Positions 37,219 to 46,191 of a stretch of 64,000 bases of DNA are shown here, one piece after another. A model generated the notes under the pieces. That model had not been told where the DNA came from. It made no database searches and was given only the letters and a program-made list of their open reading frames with translations. Position numbers and translations under genes: made by a program. Positions within the stretch are counted from its first letter, which is position 1. The number at the start of each line of letters is the position of its first letter. This stretch comes from Methanobacterium veterum (GTDB taxonomy: Archaea; Methanobacteriota; Methanobacteria; Methanobacteriales; Methanobacteriaceae): assembly GCF_000745485.1 (NCBI RefSeq), contig NZ_JQJK01000015.1:1-64000 (forward strand). The letters are read 5' to 3'.

Positions 37219-37989
37219 ATGGAAAATGATAGATATGAAAGAGGATGGTCAAAATTAGAAGAAGTTGATGGAAAGGCAGGAGAAGTAGTGTTAGAAAGTT
37301 TAAAAGATATTGCTCCTGATTTAGGTAAATATATTATTGAATATGGGTTTGGAGATATTTATTCTAGAGACGGCACTGATTTAAGGCAAAAAGAGATTGC
37401 AGTTGTAGCGGCATTAACTGCAATGGGAAATGCTGCACCTCAATTAAAAGTCCATATCAATGGGGCACTAAACGTGGGGTGTTCTGTAGAAGAAATTATG
37501 GAAGTTATAATACAGATGTCGAGTTACAGCGGGTTTCCAAGCTCATTAAATGCAGTTAATGTGCTGAAGGAAGTTGTAAAGGATCGAAACATAACTGTAA
37601 CTCCTGTTAAGAATGATAAAAGTGGAGATAGATTTTCTACTGGATCTGAAGAGTTATCTAAGTTAAAAAGTGATCAGGTGCAGATATTAAAGGATAACCT
37701 GGATGATACTGCTCCAGATATGGTTGAATATATCGTTGCGTATGGTTATGGGGATATTTACAGCAGAAAAAATTTAGATGTTAAAATGAGACAGATTGCC
37801 ACAATTGCGGCACTTACTGCTATAGGTACGGCTGAAACTCAGCTTGCTTTTCATATTGGTGCCGGATTAAATGTTGGATTAACAAAAGAAGAAATAATTG
37901 AAACCATAGTGCTTATGAATATTTATGCTGGATTTCCTGCATCATTAAATGGTATTGCTGTGGCAAAAAAAGTGTTTACAGATCTTTAA
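37219..37989 (+). CDS. duplicated carboxymuconolactone decarboxylase/AhpD-like protein
   Basis: 256 residues from the ATG at 37219, with GGAG upstream; the frame can be extended to a GTG at 37168, but the TATA box lies there. Two CMD domains are present: each shows an EYGFGDIYSR or AYGYGDIYSR segment, a RQKEIAVVAALTAMG or RQIATIAALTAIG helix and a GFPS/GFPA loop. The classical AhpD CxxC is not present, so alkyl-hydroperoxidase chemistry is not supported; a decarboxylase or binding role is possible. It is the first gene controlled by the PadR-type operator. Confidence 0.82.
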   Translation: MENDRYERGWSKLEEVDGKAGEVVLESLKDIAPDLGKYIIEYGFGDIYSRDGTDLRQKEIAVVAALTAMGNAAPQLKVHINGALNVGCSVEEIMEVIIQMSSYSGFPSSLNAVNVLKEVVKDRNITVTPVKNDKSGDRFSTGSEELSKLKSDQVQILKDNLDDTAPDMVEYIVAYGYGDIYSRKNLDVKMRQIATIAALTAIGTAETQLAFHIGAGLNVGLTKEEIIETIVLMNIYAGFPASLNGIAVAKKVFTDL

Positions 37990-38145
37990 ATGGTTCAATA
38001 TATTGATGTGTCTGTTAACTGACTATAATTTTTATTGTACGTGTATTGAATTTTAAGTTTCAATATACTTGTGAATTTGTTTTTAAACCATAGGAGCAAT
38101 TCCATTTAGCTTCTTAAAGTATATTTTTATAAAAATTTTTTTAGT

Positions 38146-38192
38146 TATCGTATAACCGATAATTATAAATACTATCTATCGGATAACCAATA
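38146..38192 (+). promoter_or_regulatory. second and third PadR-type operator copies with promoter
   Basis: Site B, TATCGTATAACCGATA, lies at 38146-38161 and is directly followed by the TATA box AATTATAAAT (38161-38170). Site C, TATCGGATAACCAATA, lies at 38177-38192, beside the expected transcription start. Sites on both sides of the TATA box fit repression. The first half matches the block near 37131-37168. Confidence 0.7.
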
Positions 38193-38220
38193 CTACATAA
38201 AAAGAAGAGGAGGTGAAATT

Positions 38221-38313
38221 GTGCTAGTAGAATTTGATTTACCACACTGGTGCTGCGGCCCTAAAGGATGTCAGCTGGAAATAGAATACGGTGAAATGAT
38301 TGATGCAGAATAA
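38221..38313 (+). CDS. 30-residue Cys-rich peptide
   Basis: The frame starts with GTG and has GGAGGTG 5 bases upstream, one of the best ribosome sites in the window. The peptide has adjacent Cys11-Cys12 and Cys17 (HWCCGPKGCQ) and an acidic C-terminal half. It lies directly behind a TATA box with two operator-like repeats. It may be a metal or Fe-S binding mini-protein, a signalling peptide or a RiPP-like precursor; no modifying enzyme sits beside it. Function unknown. Confidence 0.6.
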   Translation: MLVEFDLPHWCCGPKGCQLEIEYGEMIDAE

Positions 38314-38373
38314 TGAAAAAGGGAGGTAAACCATTCAGTATGCTGCTCAATTATTATCTTGTACACTACAAAT

Positions 38374-38404
38374 CCTAAAATTCTCGAATCACAGAGTTTT
38401 TAGG
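38374..38404 (+). terminator. stem-loop between the 30-residue peptide gene and the flavin reductase-like gene
   Basis: Arms CCTAAAA (38374-38380) and TTTTAGG (38398-38404), with additional inner CTC/GAG pairing, form a stem-loop in the 120-base spacer. No long T-run follows, so it may be a weak terminator, an mRNA processing site or a control element for the next gene. Confidence 0.35.
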
Positions 38405-38434
38405 GTTAAATCTTAATTTTATGGTGATGATAAT

Positions 38435-38863
38435 ATGAAAAGAAGTAGATACGCAACTCCAATTTTTATAATTGGAACTTATGATGAAGAAGGTAATCCA
38501 AATGCTATAAATGCTATATTAAGGGAGATGTCATGTTCTGATCCTCAGCATATTTCAATTTCTATAAAAGAAACTACCAGTACACATAAAAATATTTTAT
38601 ATAAGGAAGCTTTTACTGTAAATATCCCATCTCAGACTTATATTGATGAAATAGATGATTTAAAAATAGAATGTGGAAAACATGAAGATAAATTTACCTC
38701 AAGTGGATTAACTCCTGTTAAAAGTGAACTTGTAGATGCCCCATATGTCAGGGAGTTTCCCCTAGCTTTAGAATGTAAACTTGTTAATGCAACTAAAATG
38801 GGATTATGTACCAGTTTTACAGGTGAAATTCTGGATGCGAAATGGATAGAGAGTTCATGTTGA
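38435..38863 (+). CDS. flavin reductase-like FMN-binding protein, C-terminally short
   Basis: 142 residues. NAINAILREMSCSDPQHISISIKETTSTHKNI and EAFTVNIPSQTY match the flavin reductase-like domain found in many methanogens. The protein stops after GEILDAKWIESSC, about 45 residues earlier than the usual family length of around 185-190 (the usual 'LIY...YYGVG' tail is absent), and I find no continuation in another frame. It may be a degraded gene or a shortened variant. GGTGATGATAATATG supports the start. It probably interacts with the nitroreductase/flavodoxin genes that follow. Confidence 0.7.
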   Translation: MKRSRYATPIFIIGTYDEEGNPNAINAILREMSCSDPQHISISIKETTSTHKNILYKEAFTVNIPSQTYIDEIDDLKIECGKHEDKFTSSGLTPVKSELVDAPYVREFPLALECKLVNATKMGLCTSFTGEILDAKWIESSC

Positions 38864-39006
38864 AATTATCTTTATTTAAAAATTGATTTTAAAACCTTTA
38901 AATGGAATTTAATCACTTAATAATTATTATTTTAAAATAAAAAGGTTATATATGGGATTAAATGCAGATTAATGAATATAATAACTAAAATTAGGGTAGT
39001 GATAAA

Positions 39007-39558
39007 TTGAATAATGTTTTAGAAACTATTAAAAGTAGAAGAAGTATTAGAAAATACCTTCCAGAACAGATTAAGGATGAAGAACTTGATATGATACTCG
39101 AAGCGGCCGTATATGCTCCAACGGGACATAACGATCAGCCATGGCACTTCACGGTTATACAGAATAAAGAACTAATTGATGAAATGAGTGCAGAATCTAA
39201 AAAGTTAATGGCAGAATCATCAGTTGACTGGATGGTTAATATGGGAAAATCCGAGCATTTACATCTTTTTTACAACGCTCCAACTGTAGTGGTGGTTTCT
39301 GGGAAAAAAGATGCAATATCTCCACTTGTCGACTGCTGTGCAGCCATTCAAAACATGTTAATTGCTGCAGAAAGTCTGGATATTGGTTCCTGCTGGATTG
39401 GTCTTGTTAAATTTTTCTTCGAAAATCCTGAAAATGTTGCAAAATTTAACCTGCCTGAAGATTATGAGCCTTATTATGCAGTCTGCTTCGGCTACAAGGG
39501 TTCTTCTAATAACGTGGCCCCTGAAAGGAATAAAAATGTAGTGGATTATATAAAATAA
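39007..39558 (+). CDS. nitroreductase-family FMN protein
   Basis: 183 residues. RRSIRKYLPEQIKDEELDMIL (FMN phosphate-binding segment), AAVYAPTGHNDQPWHFTVI (N-terminal family signature) and IAAESLDIGSCWIG are classic nitroreductase motifs. The start is TTG at 39007 with GGTAGTGAT 3 bases upstream. Physiological substrate unknown. It leads a run of flavoproteins to 43.1 kb. Confidence 0.85.
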   Translation: MNNVLETIKSRRSIRKYLPEQIKDEELDMILEAAVYAPTGHNDQPWHFTVIQNKELIDEMSAESKKLMAESSVDWMVNMGKSEHLHLFYNAPTVVVVSGKKDAISPLVDCCAAIQNMLIAAESLDIGSCWIGLVKFFFENPENVAKFNLPEDYEPYYAVCFGYKGSSNNVAPERNKNVVDYIK

Positions 39559-39657
39559 ATTTAGTCATGCTCATAAAAATCATAAATTATAATGATATGA
39601 TATGAAAATAATTTAACTGATTAAATATTTCAGCAACCTGACTATGGAGGAAATTAA

Positions 39658-40428
39658 ATGATTTTTTATTTTTCAGGCACTGGAAACTCACTCTACGTTG
39701 CCCAAAAGCTGCATGAAGCTGGTGAAGGGGAACTCGTTGATATGGCTGGTGCATTAAATGAAAAACACTTTAAATATAAGGTATCTGATGGTGAAAAGGT
39801 AGGTATAGTGTTTCCAGTTTATTTTTATGGACTGCCTACAATTGTAGCTGAATTTATGGACAATCTAACAATAGAAAGCAATGGAAGTCCATTTATTTAC
39901 ACTGTTGTCACATGCGGCGGATCCATTGGGCATGCAGATAAAATGGTTGCAGATAAGCTTAAACAGAAAAATCTCCAGTTAAACAGTGCTTTTTCAATTA
40001 AAATGCCCAGTAACTATGTCATAATGTACGATACACCAGATAAGGAAAAACAGGATTTAACCCTTCGAGAGGCAGAAAAACAAATAGAAAAAATAGTTGG
40101 ATTTTTGGAAGTTAATAAAAAAGGTAATTTTGTCTCCGATCGTGGTTATTTTGCCCTATTGTCTCCGGTTGCATATAAATTATATGGAACTTACCGCAAG
40201 ACTAAAAAATTTTATGCTACTGATGCATGTACCCGCTGCGGCTTATGTGAAGAGATATGTCCTTCTGGAGCAATTCAGCTTTCATCTAGAAAGCCAGAAT
40301 GGGTAACTGAAAAATGCAGCCACTGCAGTGCATGTATCAACAGATGTCCTACAAGGGCAATTCAATACGGCAATGCCACAGAAAAACGGGGACGTTATGT
40401 AAACCCCAATGTAGACTTTAGTAATTAG
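39658..40428 (+). CDS. EFR1-type protein: flavodoxin-like domain fused to two [4Fe-4S] ferredoxin motifs
   Basis: 256 residues. The N-terminal MIFYFSGTGNSLYVAQKLHE is an FMN-binding flavodoxin loop. The C-terminus holds CTRCGLCEEICPSGAI and CSHCSACINRCPTRAI, two 4Fe-4S motifs. This is the EFRI/EFR1 ferrodoxin architecture, an electron carrier between ferredoxin and flavin enzymes. It has GGAGG upstream (TATGGAGGAAATTAAATG). It lies 100 bases after the nitroreductase and 10 bases before the next flavoprotein, so it may supply electrons to the neighbours. Confidence 0.88.
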   Translation: MIFYFSGTGNSLYVAQKLHEAGEGELVDMAGALNEKHFKYKVSDGEKVGIVFPVYFYGLPTIVAEFMDNLTIESNGSPFIYTVVTCGGSIGHADKMVADKLKQKNLQLNSAFSIKMPSNYVIMYDTPDKEKQDLTLREAEKQIEKIVGFLEVNKKGNFVSDRGYFALLSPVAYKLYGTYRKTKKFYATDACTRCGLCEEICPSGAIQLSSRKPEWVTEKCSHCSACINRCPTRAIQYGNATEKRGRYVNPNVDFSN

Positions 40429-40438
40429 GAGAAGAATT

Positions 40439-41137
40439 ATGAAGGTAATTGCAGTTAACGGCAGTCCACGGAAGAAATGGAATACTGGGACTTTACTCAA
40501 AAATGCTCTTGAAGGAGCAGAATCAAAAGGAGCAGAGACTGAACTAATCCACATTTATGATTTAAATTATAAAGGCTGCATCAGCTGTTTTCAATGTAAA
40601 TTAAAGAATGGAAAAAATTATGGACGTTGTTCCATGAGTGATGATCTAACTCCTGTTTTGGAAAGAATCAGACAAGCAGATGCATTGATCATGGGGTCGC
40701 CTATTTATGTAGGGGCAGTTACAGGAGAAATGAGGTCTTTTATAGAGCGTTTAGTGTTTCCTAATTTTGTTTATAATGAAGGGGCACCTGCACTATTTTT
40801 TAGAAGTCGTGTTTTTCCAAAGAAGTCTTCTATTTTCCCAAAAAGAATAAAAACAGCTTTTATTTATACAATGGGTATGGATAATGCGCGGATGAAAGAA
40901 TTAGGTTGGGATAAACATTTAAAGTCTATTAATGAACTGGTTTTAGAAAGAATTTTAGGGCAATCTGAATCGTTATTTGTAACTGATACCTATCAATTTG
41001 ATGATTATTCGAAATATGTTTCGGGAGCATTTGACATAGAAAAAAAATTAAAAATACGTAAAGAATTATTTCCAGAAGATTGCAGGAAAGCCTATGAGTT
41101 AGGCGCCAGGTTTGCAAGTTGTGTTACAGATAAGTGA
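40439..41137 (+). CDS. NADPH-dependent FMN reductase-like iron-sulfur flavoprotein
   Basis: 232 residues. MKVIAVNGSPRKKWNTGTLL is the FMN loop. Two cysteine sites, GCISCFQC and GRCSMSDD, give the Isf-type cluster pattern, and IMGSPIYVGAVTGEMRSFIERL is the flavin loop. The gene overlaps nothing but lies 10 bases after the EFR1 gene. Its closest relative in the window is the gene at 41780, of which it is a tandem copy. Confidence 0.85.
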   Translation: MKVIAVNGSPRKKWNTGTLLKNALEGAESKGAETELIHIYDLNYKGCISCFQCKLKNGKNYGRCSMSDDLTPVLERIRQADALIMGSPIYVGAVTGEMRSFIERLVFPNFVYNEGAPALFFRSRVFPKKSSIFPKRIKTAFIYTMGMDNARMKELGWDKHLKSINELVLERILGQSESLFVTDTYQFDDYSKYVSGAFDIEKKLKIRKELFPEDCRKAYELGARFASCVTDK

Positions 41138-41179
41138 TATGATGGTTTTTTAAGCATTAAAAAATTGAGATGATTTAAT

Positions 41180-41755
41180 ATGGAATTTTTTGATTTAGTT
41201 AAAAACAGGAGATCTGTTCGAAAATATAAGGATCAGCATGTAAATAAAGAGGATATTTTAAAGATACTGGACGCTGCCAATTGGGCGCCTTCTGCAATGA
41301 ACTGGCAGCCGTGGGAGTTCATCGTTGTATCAGGGGAGCTGATTAAATCAATGGGTGACAGTTTCAAGGCTGTTGTGGAAAAAATAATGCATGAATCTGA
41401 AGAAACAGCTTTCGATGAGAAATTTGTAGATTTTGCAGCCCGGTATGGAGGGGCTCCTGTAGTTATAGTAGTGCTCACCAGAGCAAGTGAGAAACCTAAT
41501 GTTAGGAAAGCAAATCTTGAAAGTACAAGCGCTGCCATGGAAAATCTGGTACTTGCAGCTACTAATCTGGGGCTGGGCACCTGCTGGATGACTGGACCGC
41601 TCCATGATGAGAATAATTTGCGCCGTATTTTGGGTATTTCTCCTGACAAGGAGATCGTTGCAGTAACGCCTTTGGGATATCCAGATGAAGTTCCAGAGCC
41701 CCGCCCACGGTTAGATGCGGAGCTAAAACAAAAGGTTAGATGGTTAGGTTATTAA
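41180..41755 (+). CDS. nitroreductase-family FMN protein
   Basis: 191 residues. NRRSVRKYKDQHVNKEDILKIL and ANWAPSAMNWQPWEFIVVSG are the family N-terminal motifs, and AATNLGLGTCWMTGPL the second conserved block. It is distinct from the nitroreductase at 39007 (low overall similarity). A usable ribosome site GATGATTTAATATG precedes the ATG. It sits between two copies of the Fe-S flavoprotein. Confidence 0.85.
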   Translation: MEFFDLVKNRRSVRKYKDQHVNKEDILKILDAANWAPSAMNWQPWEFIVVSGELIKSMGDSFKAVVEKIMHESEETAFDEKFVDFAARYGGAPVVIVVLTRASEKPNVRKANLESTSAAMENLVLAATNLGLGTCWMTGPLHDENNLRRILGISPDKEIVAVTPLGYPDEVPEPRPRLDAELKQKVRWLGY

Positions 41756-41779
41756 TTTTATTTCAAATGGAGGAATAAT

Positions 41780-42424
41780 ATGAAGATGATTGCATTTAAC
41801 GGCAGCCCACGAAAGAAATGGAATACTGCAACTTTACTTAAGAAAGGGGCTGAATCTAAGGGAGCTGAAACTGAACTAGTTAATCTTTATGATTTAAATT
41901 TTAAAGGGTGTAAAAGCTGTTTTTCGTGCAAAACTAAGGGCAGTAAAAGTTATGGTAAATGTGCAGTTAAAGACGACCTTACGCCTATTTTAGAAAGAAT
42001 TGAAGATTTTGATGCAATAATTTTGGGTTCTCCAATTTATCTGGGGACAGTCACTGGTGAAATGAGGTCGTTAATTGAGCGTTTGATATTTCCGTATTTA
42101 ACATACACTGAGCCTATACAGTCTCTTTTCCCCAAAAAGATCCATTCTGCATTTATTTACACCATGAATATTGCTGAAGAACAGATAGAATCATATGGAT
42201 ATGCTACACACTTCAATACCAATGAAAATTATCTCAGGTTGATATTTGGAGAGGCAGAATCGCTCTTCAGCTATGATACGTATCAGTTCAGAGACTATTC
42301 TAAGGTACTTGCCACTCGTTTTGATGAGAAGAGGAAAGCAAAAAGGCGGAAAGAAGTGTTTCCAGAAGATTGCCAGAAGGCTTTTGAGATGGGAGTTAGA
42401 TTTGCAGGGAGTAAAAGCAAATAA
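41780..42424 (+). CDS. NADPH-dependent FMN reductase-like iron-sulfur flavoprotein, second copy
   Basis: 214 residues, clearly homologous to the gene at 40439 along its length (KMIAFNGSPRKKWNTATLL; GCKSCFSC; GSPIYLGTVTGEMRSLIERL). Compared with the first copy it lacks three residues in the helix after the phosphate loop (LLKKGAESKG versus LLKNALEGAESKG) and a loop of about 15 residues near 115-130. GGAGG lies 7 bases upstream of the ATG. The C-terminal sections remain alike. Confidence 0.85.
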   Translation: MKMIAFNGSPRKKWNTATLLKKGAESKGAETELVNLYDLNFKGCKSCFSCKTKGSKSYGKCAVKDDLTPILERIEDFDAIILGSPIYLGTVTGEMRSLIERLIFPYLTYTEPIQSLFPKKIHSAFIYTMNIAEEQIESYGYATHFNTNENYLRLIFGEAESLFSYDTYQFRDYSKVLATRFDEKRKAKRRKEVFPEDCQKAFEMGVRFAGSKSK

Positions 42425-42482
42425 TTTTCATATCCTTGAATTTAATTTATTTTTGATATCTAAATGGTTAGAGGTTTAAGAA

Positions 42483-43112
42483 ATGAAAATTGTATGCGTT
42501 AAAGGAAGTCCAAGGGTAAACGGAAATAGTTCTAGTCTTGCAGATTATTTTCTAAAGAACTTTCAGGGCTTGCAAAATCATAGATTTTCCAGTATCAAAA
42601 TGAAAAATTTTGATAATCCTGCAAATGAAATAAAAACATTTAACCTTAATCAGCTTAATTACATGGGATGTCAGGGGTGCAGAAAATGCCTCACTGATGC
42701 AGAAAAATGCATTATAAATGATGACCTTCAGGAAGTCCTTGAAGCTGTCAGGGAATCAGATGTTTTAGTTTTAGCATCTAGTGTTTATTACGGTGATCTT
42801 ACTTCTCAGACTAAGGGTTTTATAGATAGGACATACTCTTTTAATGCCCCTGATTTTATAACTAATCCTAATTCCAGTAGATTAGAATCTGGAAAATGTC
42901 TGGTCATGATACTGGCCCAGGGACATCCAGACGAAAATATGTTCAATGATATCTTCACCAGATATAAATATTTCTTTGAAAAGAAAGGTTTCAGCAAAAA
43001 TTACCTGATTCGGGCATGTGGTGTACTGAATAAAGGAGACATTGTCTGTAGAAAAGATGTTTTAAAGCAGGCTGATAATGTTGCAGAGGAAATATTGAAA
43101 AAAAGTAATTAA
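42483..43112 (+). CDS. flavodoxin-family NAD(P)H-dependent oxidoreductase, Isf-like
   Basis: 209 residues. MKIVCVKGSPRVNGNSSSLADYF is the flavin loop, GCQGCRKCLTDAEKCIINDDL the Cys-rich cluster segment and LASSVYYGDLTSQTKGFIDRTY the second flavin loop. It diverges from the two preceding copies. The ATG has AGAGG upstream (GGTTAGAGGTTTAAGAAATG). It is convergent with the end of the ehb operon (20 bases apart). Confidence 0.85.
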   Translation: MKIVCVKGSPRVNGNSSSLADYFLKNFQGLQNHRFSSIKMKNFDNPANEIKTFNLNQLNYMGCQGCRKCLTDAEKCIINDDLQEVLEAVRESDVLVLASSVYYGDLTSQTKGFIDRTYSFNAPDFITNPNSSRLESGKCLVMILAQGHPDENMFNDIFTRYKYFFEKKGFSKNYLIRACGVLNKGDIVCRKDVLKQADNVAEEILKKSN

Positions 43113-43131
43113 TTTTTAAATTAAATAAAAA

Positions 43132-43392
43132 TTAAGCTTCGGCTTTTAATATATCCAGTTTAGCCTTAGCTTTTTTAAATGCCTTTAAAAATGAATCATC
43201 ATCCTTTGTAGGGATAATTTCTAGTCCTAATTTCCGTTGCTCATCGATCCATTCTGTAGAAAATACAGGGATATCAATTTTTATAGGCTCTTCTGTTGGG
43301 TTTACAACGATGATGTTCCTGTATGGAAAATCGACTTCAACGATGTATCCTCCAACACTTATGATATGGAGAGGTCTTACTACGAATTTCAT
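43132..43392 (-). CDS. ehbP: energy-converting hydrogenase B subunit P
   Basis: 86 residues, soluble, without cofactor motifs. It matches EhbP by position at the end of the ehb operon and by sequence ([23 protein letters not shown]). A Lys/Ala-rich C-terminal helix follows ([18 protein letters not shown]). Its role in the complex is not clear. GAGG precedes the ATG at 8 bases. An ehbQ regulator gene, which follows in some relatives, is not here. Confidence 0.82.
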   Translation of the reverse strand: MKFVVRPLHIISVGGYIVEVDFPYRNIIVVNPTEEPIKIDIPVFSTEWIDEQRKLGLEIIPTKDDDSFLKAFKKAKAKLDILKAEA

Positions 43393-43439
43393 ATTACTGT
43401 CCTCATGATCTAATTTTTCTGGATATTAACTTAATTTTT

Positions 43440-44438
43440 TTACAGGAAAGATGCAGCAATAGCTACTGCTCCTAATATTGAAGTAGCAGCTACAACTGGG
43501 TAAAATTGTTTGAATGTGAATACTGGGGAGAATGCACTCATTGATGCAATCAAAATTGGGAATATTATTGCTGTTGCAAGTGTTACCAGTATTCCTGGGC
43601 TGAACAGGTTTGGTGGTATTCCGATGAACATGGTTGCAAATAAGCTTGCAAGCACGAATATCAATAAACCTTTTGTAATATAAGTGTATGCTCTATATTT
43701 TGACATGTACTCGAGCATTGGTCCTTCTATAACGTCTGCTTTGGTTTTCATTATGGCAAATGGGTATTCGTTGAGTAATATCATGGAACCAATGAAATAG
43801 ACGACAGCACCTATGGCACCAGCTACAGTAAAGAGTACTGGACCATGTAACTGCTGGAATGCAATTATATTGCTGAGGTATATGCTTTTAGACATTGCAA
43901 CAGGCACGAAAAGCGCTATGTAAAGTGGGAATGACCCGAAAGCTATAAGTCTAAATGCACGCAGGGTACTTAGTTCTTCAATAAATGAACGTGTTGCATC
44001 CACGTGTTTAGCTCCTTTTGCATGGTCTGGGAAAGGCATGTTTACTGATAATACTGATTTGGAAAGTGAACCCATAAACATGTATGTAATTTCTTCAACT
44101 TTTAACAATCCCACAACTGCTATAATGCTCGCTAATCCTCCTAAGAAGTACATTTGTGGCATTATAATTAATAGTATAGCTGTTACTATAATTAGGCTAA
44201 TTAAAGGAATTGCATTGTATAACCTTGGCATTGGAGAGTTTGGGGTTACGGCTTGTTTAAAGAAAAACTTAATGGGAGCCATGAGTCCAGGACTTGAAAC
44301 TGGAGGGCCTACTCTCTGTTGAATTCTTGCATGAACGAACTTTCTTTCAATACCTGGAAGCCAGACACTGACTGCAAATGCTATAATTAATGTTCCAACC
44401 ACTGCAATTGCCGAACTTATAATCATTGATGTATCCAT
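43440..44438 (-). CDS. ehbO: energy-converting hydrogenase B subunit O (NuoH-like membrane subunit)
   Basis: 332 residues with about eight hydrophobic segments. It matches the NuoH/HycD family of group 4 hydrogenases: [23 protein letters not shown] is the conserved membrane-to-hydrogenase interface segment, and [24 protein letters not shown] the second conserved loop. It anchors the hydrogenase module and forms part of the ion path. GGAGA lies upstream of the ATG. The gap to ehbN is 65 bases. Confidence 0.92.
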   Translation of the reverse strand: MDTSMIISSAIAVVGTLIIAFAVSVWLPGIERKFVHARIQQRVGPPVSSPGLMAPIKFFFKQAVTPNSPMPRLYNAIPLISLIIVTAILLIIMPQMYFLGGLASIIAVVGLLKVEEITYMFMGSLSKSVLSVNMPFPDHAKGAKHVDATRSFIEELSTLRAFRLIAFGSFPLYIALFVPVAMSKSIYLSNIIAFQQLHGPVLFTVAGAIGAVVYFIGSMILLNEYPFAIMKTKADVIEGPMLEYMSKYRAYTYITKGLLIFVLASLFATMFIGIPPNLFSPGILVTLATAIIFPILIASMSAFSPVFTFKQFYPVVAATSILGAVAIAASFL

Positions 44439-44503
44439 TTGCCATTTCTCCTACTTATTAACTGTAATTCGATATTATTTTTAAAAATTTGAATAAGTTT
44501 AAA

Positions 44504-45658
44504 CTATTTTATTGTTGATTTCTTGAGCGGGTGATCCACTATTTGTATTGCACGGTCGGTGCATGTAAAACATGGATCGCACTGAACTATTGCTAATTGT
44601 GCATCAGTTATGTGAGTTCCAACACAGGCATGTTCCATCGCATTTATATTTGTTATGGAGGGTGTCCGTATTATAGAATTTCTTACTCTTCCATCCTCTA
44701 ACCTGTAAGAGTGGTAGAGTTTACCCCTTGGTGCTTCTATATAGCTTCTTATTATGCCTGTATCATGCATTTCCCAGCTTCTATTTGTGATTTTTCCTTC
44801 TGGAAGGTCTTTAACAGCCTGTCTTATTATTTTTATAGCTTCAAAAATTTCAAGTGCACGCATTAAAAGGTTGGATTTAACATCCCCGTCCTCTTGAGTA
44901 ATTACTTCAAATTCAAAGGGGTCATACTGCCTCATGTCTCTCCTTAAATCTACTTCAACTCCTGTTGAACGGAGAGTTGGCCCGGTTGCAGCTAACCTTA
45001 GGGCATCTTCTTTACTGAGCGCAGCAACTCCTGTTACACGGGACATTATCATAGGATCCCTTGTGAACCTGTCTGCAAACTCTGTAACTTTTTCTTCGAT
45101 AAGATCCATACCTTCTTTGATTTTCTGTATCCTCATTTCATTTAGATCTGAACGAGGTCTTATACCTCCAATTACAGGGACACCGTACTGGACACGGTTA
45201 CCTCCGATCATCCTGAGGAGTTCCATTACAGTCTCTCTTATGTAAAATATCCTCATTGAAAACGTTTCGTGACCTAAAACCTCGCATCCGTGGGCTAGAT
45301 AAAGCAAATGACTGTGTAATCTTTCAAGTTCGCCCATAATAAGCCTTATATATTCTGCTCTTGGAGGAACATCAATTTCAAGCCCTTTTTCAGCTACAAG
45401 GCATGAGTTCCAGATGTGGATATGGGAACATATTCCACATATTTTTTCTGTAAGGGCATTTGCTTTTTCAACAGGCAGCCCTTCCATTATTCTTTCGATT
45501 CCCCTGTGGTTGACACCTATTGTTATCTCGGCATCTCTTACATATTCATCTTCAACAAATAATCTTACTCTGTATGGTTCTAATGCTGCAGAGTGTACTG
45601 TTCCCAGAGGAACTTCTGTTTCGATTACTTTGCTGTTAACCTGGTTATTGTTACTCAT
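44504..45658 (-). CDS. ehbN: energy-converting hydrogenase B large [NiFe] subunit
   Basis: 384 residues. The N-terminal KICGICSH (CxxC) and the C-terminal DPCFTCTDR (DPCxxC) provide the four cysteines of the NiFe centre. The C-terminus ends about 15 residues past this motif, which suggests proteolytic maturation or a group-4 type without a long tail. It catalyses reversible H2 oxidation coupled to ferredoxin reduction by the ion motive force. GGGATAT precedes the ATG. It lies 56 bases after ehbM. Confidence 0.95.
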   Translation of the reverse strand: MSNNNQVNSKVIETEVPLGTVHSAALEPYRVRLFVEDEYVRDAEITIGVNHRGIERIMEGLPVEKANALTEKICGICSHIHIWNSCLVAEKGLEIDVPPRAEYIRLIMGELERLHSHLLYLAHGCEVLGHETFSMRIFYIRETVMELLRMIGGNRVQYGVPVIGGIRPRSDLNEMRIQKIKEGMDLIEEKVTEFADRFTRDPMIMSRVTGVAALSKEDALRLAATGPTLRSTGVEVDLRRDMRQYDPFEFEVITQEDGDVKSNLLMRALEIFEAIKIIRQAVKDLPEGKITNRSWEMHDTGIIRSYIEAPRGKLYHSYRLEDGRVRNSIIRTPSITNINAMEHACVGTHITDAQLAIVQCDPCFTCTDRAIQIVDHPLKKSTIK

Positions 45659-45714
45659 AATATATCCCTGCTAAGCTTATTTTTCCCTAATTCGTTAATT
45701 ATAATTCAATAATT

Positions 45715-46167
45715 TTATTTTGCATTTAATAGTAAAGGTAAAGCTGATACAACTCCGGATAAGACATCTTCTGGCCTTACAGCACATCCTGGGATTTTAG
45801 CATCTACTGGTATGATCTGATCAACAGGTCCGGATATTTCTTCAGAGGGAATATCTCCATGGATGTTCTTGTAAACTCCGCCCATTGTTGCACATGCTCC
45901 TGCTGCCACAACAGCTTTAGGCTCTGGAATTGATTCATAAATTGCTTTTAAAGGCGCTTCTACATGTTTGGTAACAGGCCCTGTAACTACAAGCACGTCT
46001 GCTTCCCTTGGGTTCCATGTTAAAAATACTTTGTACTGTTCTGCGTCGTATTTTGGTGAAAGTATACAGTTTACTATTTCTATATCGCAGCCATTACATC
46101 CTCCAGTATATACAAGCATCACATGCACGGCTCTTGCTCTTGAATATGATTTTAAACTCAAACTCAT
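45715..46167 (-). CDS. ehbM: energy-converting hydrogenase B small subunit
   Basis: 150 residues. It has the proximal [4Fe-4S] cluster cysteines of group 4 hydrogenase small subunits ([21 protein letters not shown] and GCAVRP). It transfers electrons between the NiFe site in EhbN and the ferredoxin-like subunits. It is a NuoB homolog. The start lies 24 bases from the ehbL stop; GAGGG precedes the ATG directly, so spacing is tight. Confidence 0.93.
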   Translation of the reverse strand: MSLSLKSYSRARAVHVMLVYTGGCNGCDIEIVNCILSPKYDAEQYKVFLTWNPREADVLVVTGPVTKHVEAPLKAIYESIPEPKAVVAAGACATMGGVYKNIHGDIPSEEISGPVDQIIPVDAKIPGCAVRPEDVLSGVVSALPLLLNAK

Positions 46168-46191
46168 CCCTCTTAGTGATTGTTTTGATTA

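Noticed and set aside
38316..38370. Additional peptide frame starting at ATG near 38340 (about 12 codons)
   Set aside because: Too short, with poor spacing to the GGGAGG, and inside the stem-loop spacer; no support beyond a start codon.
42246..42479. Alternative plus-strand frame overlapping the second Isf-like gene
   Set aside because: Out of frame with the flavoprotein, no ribosome site and no recognisable product.
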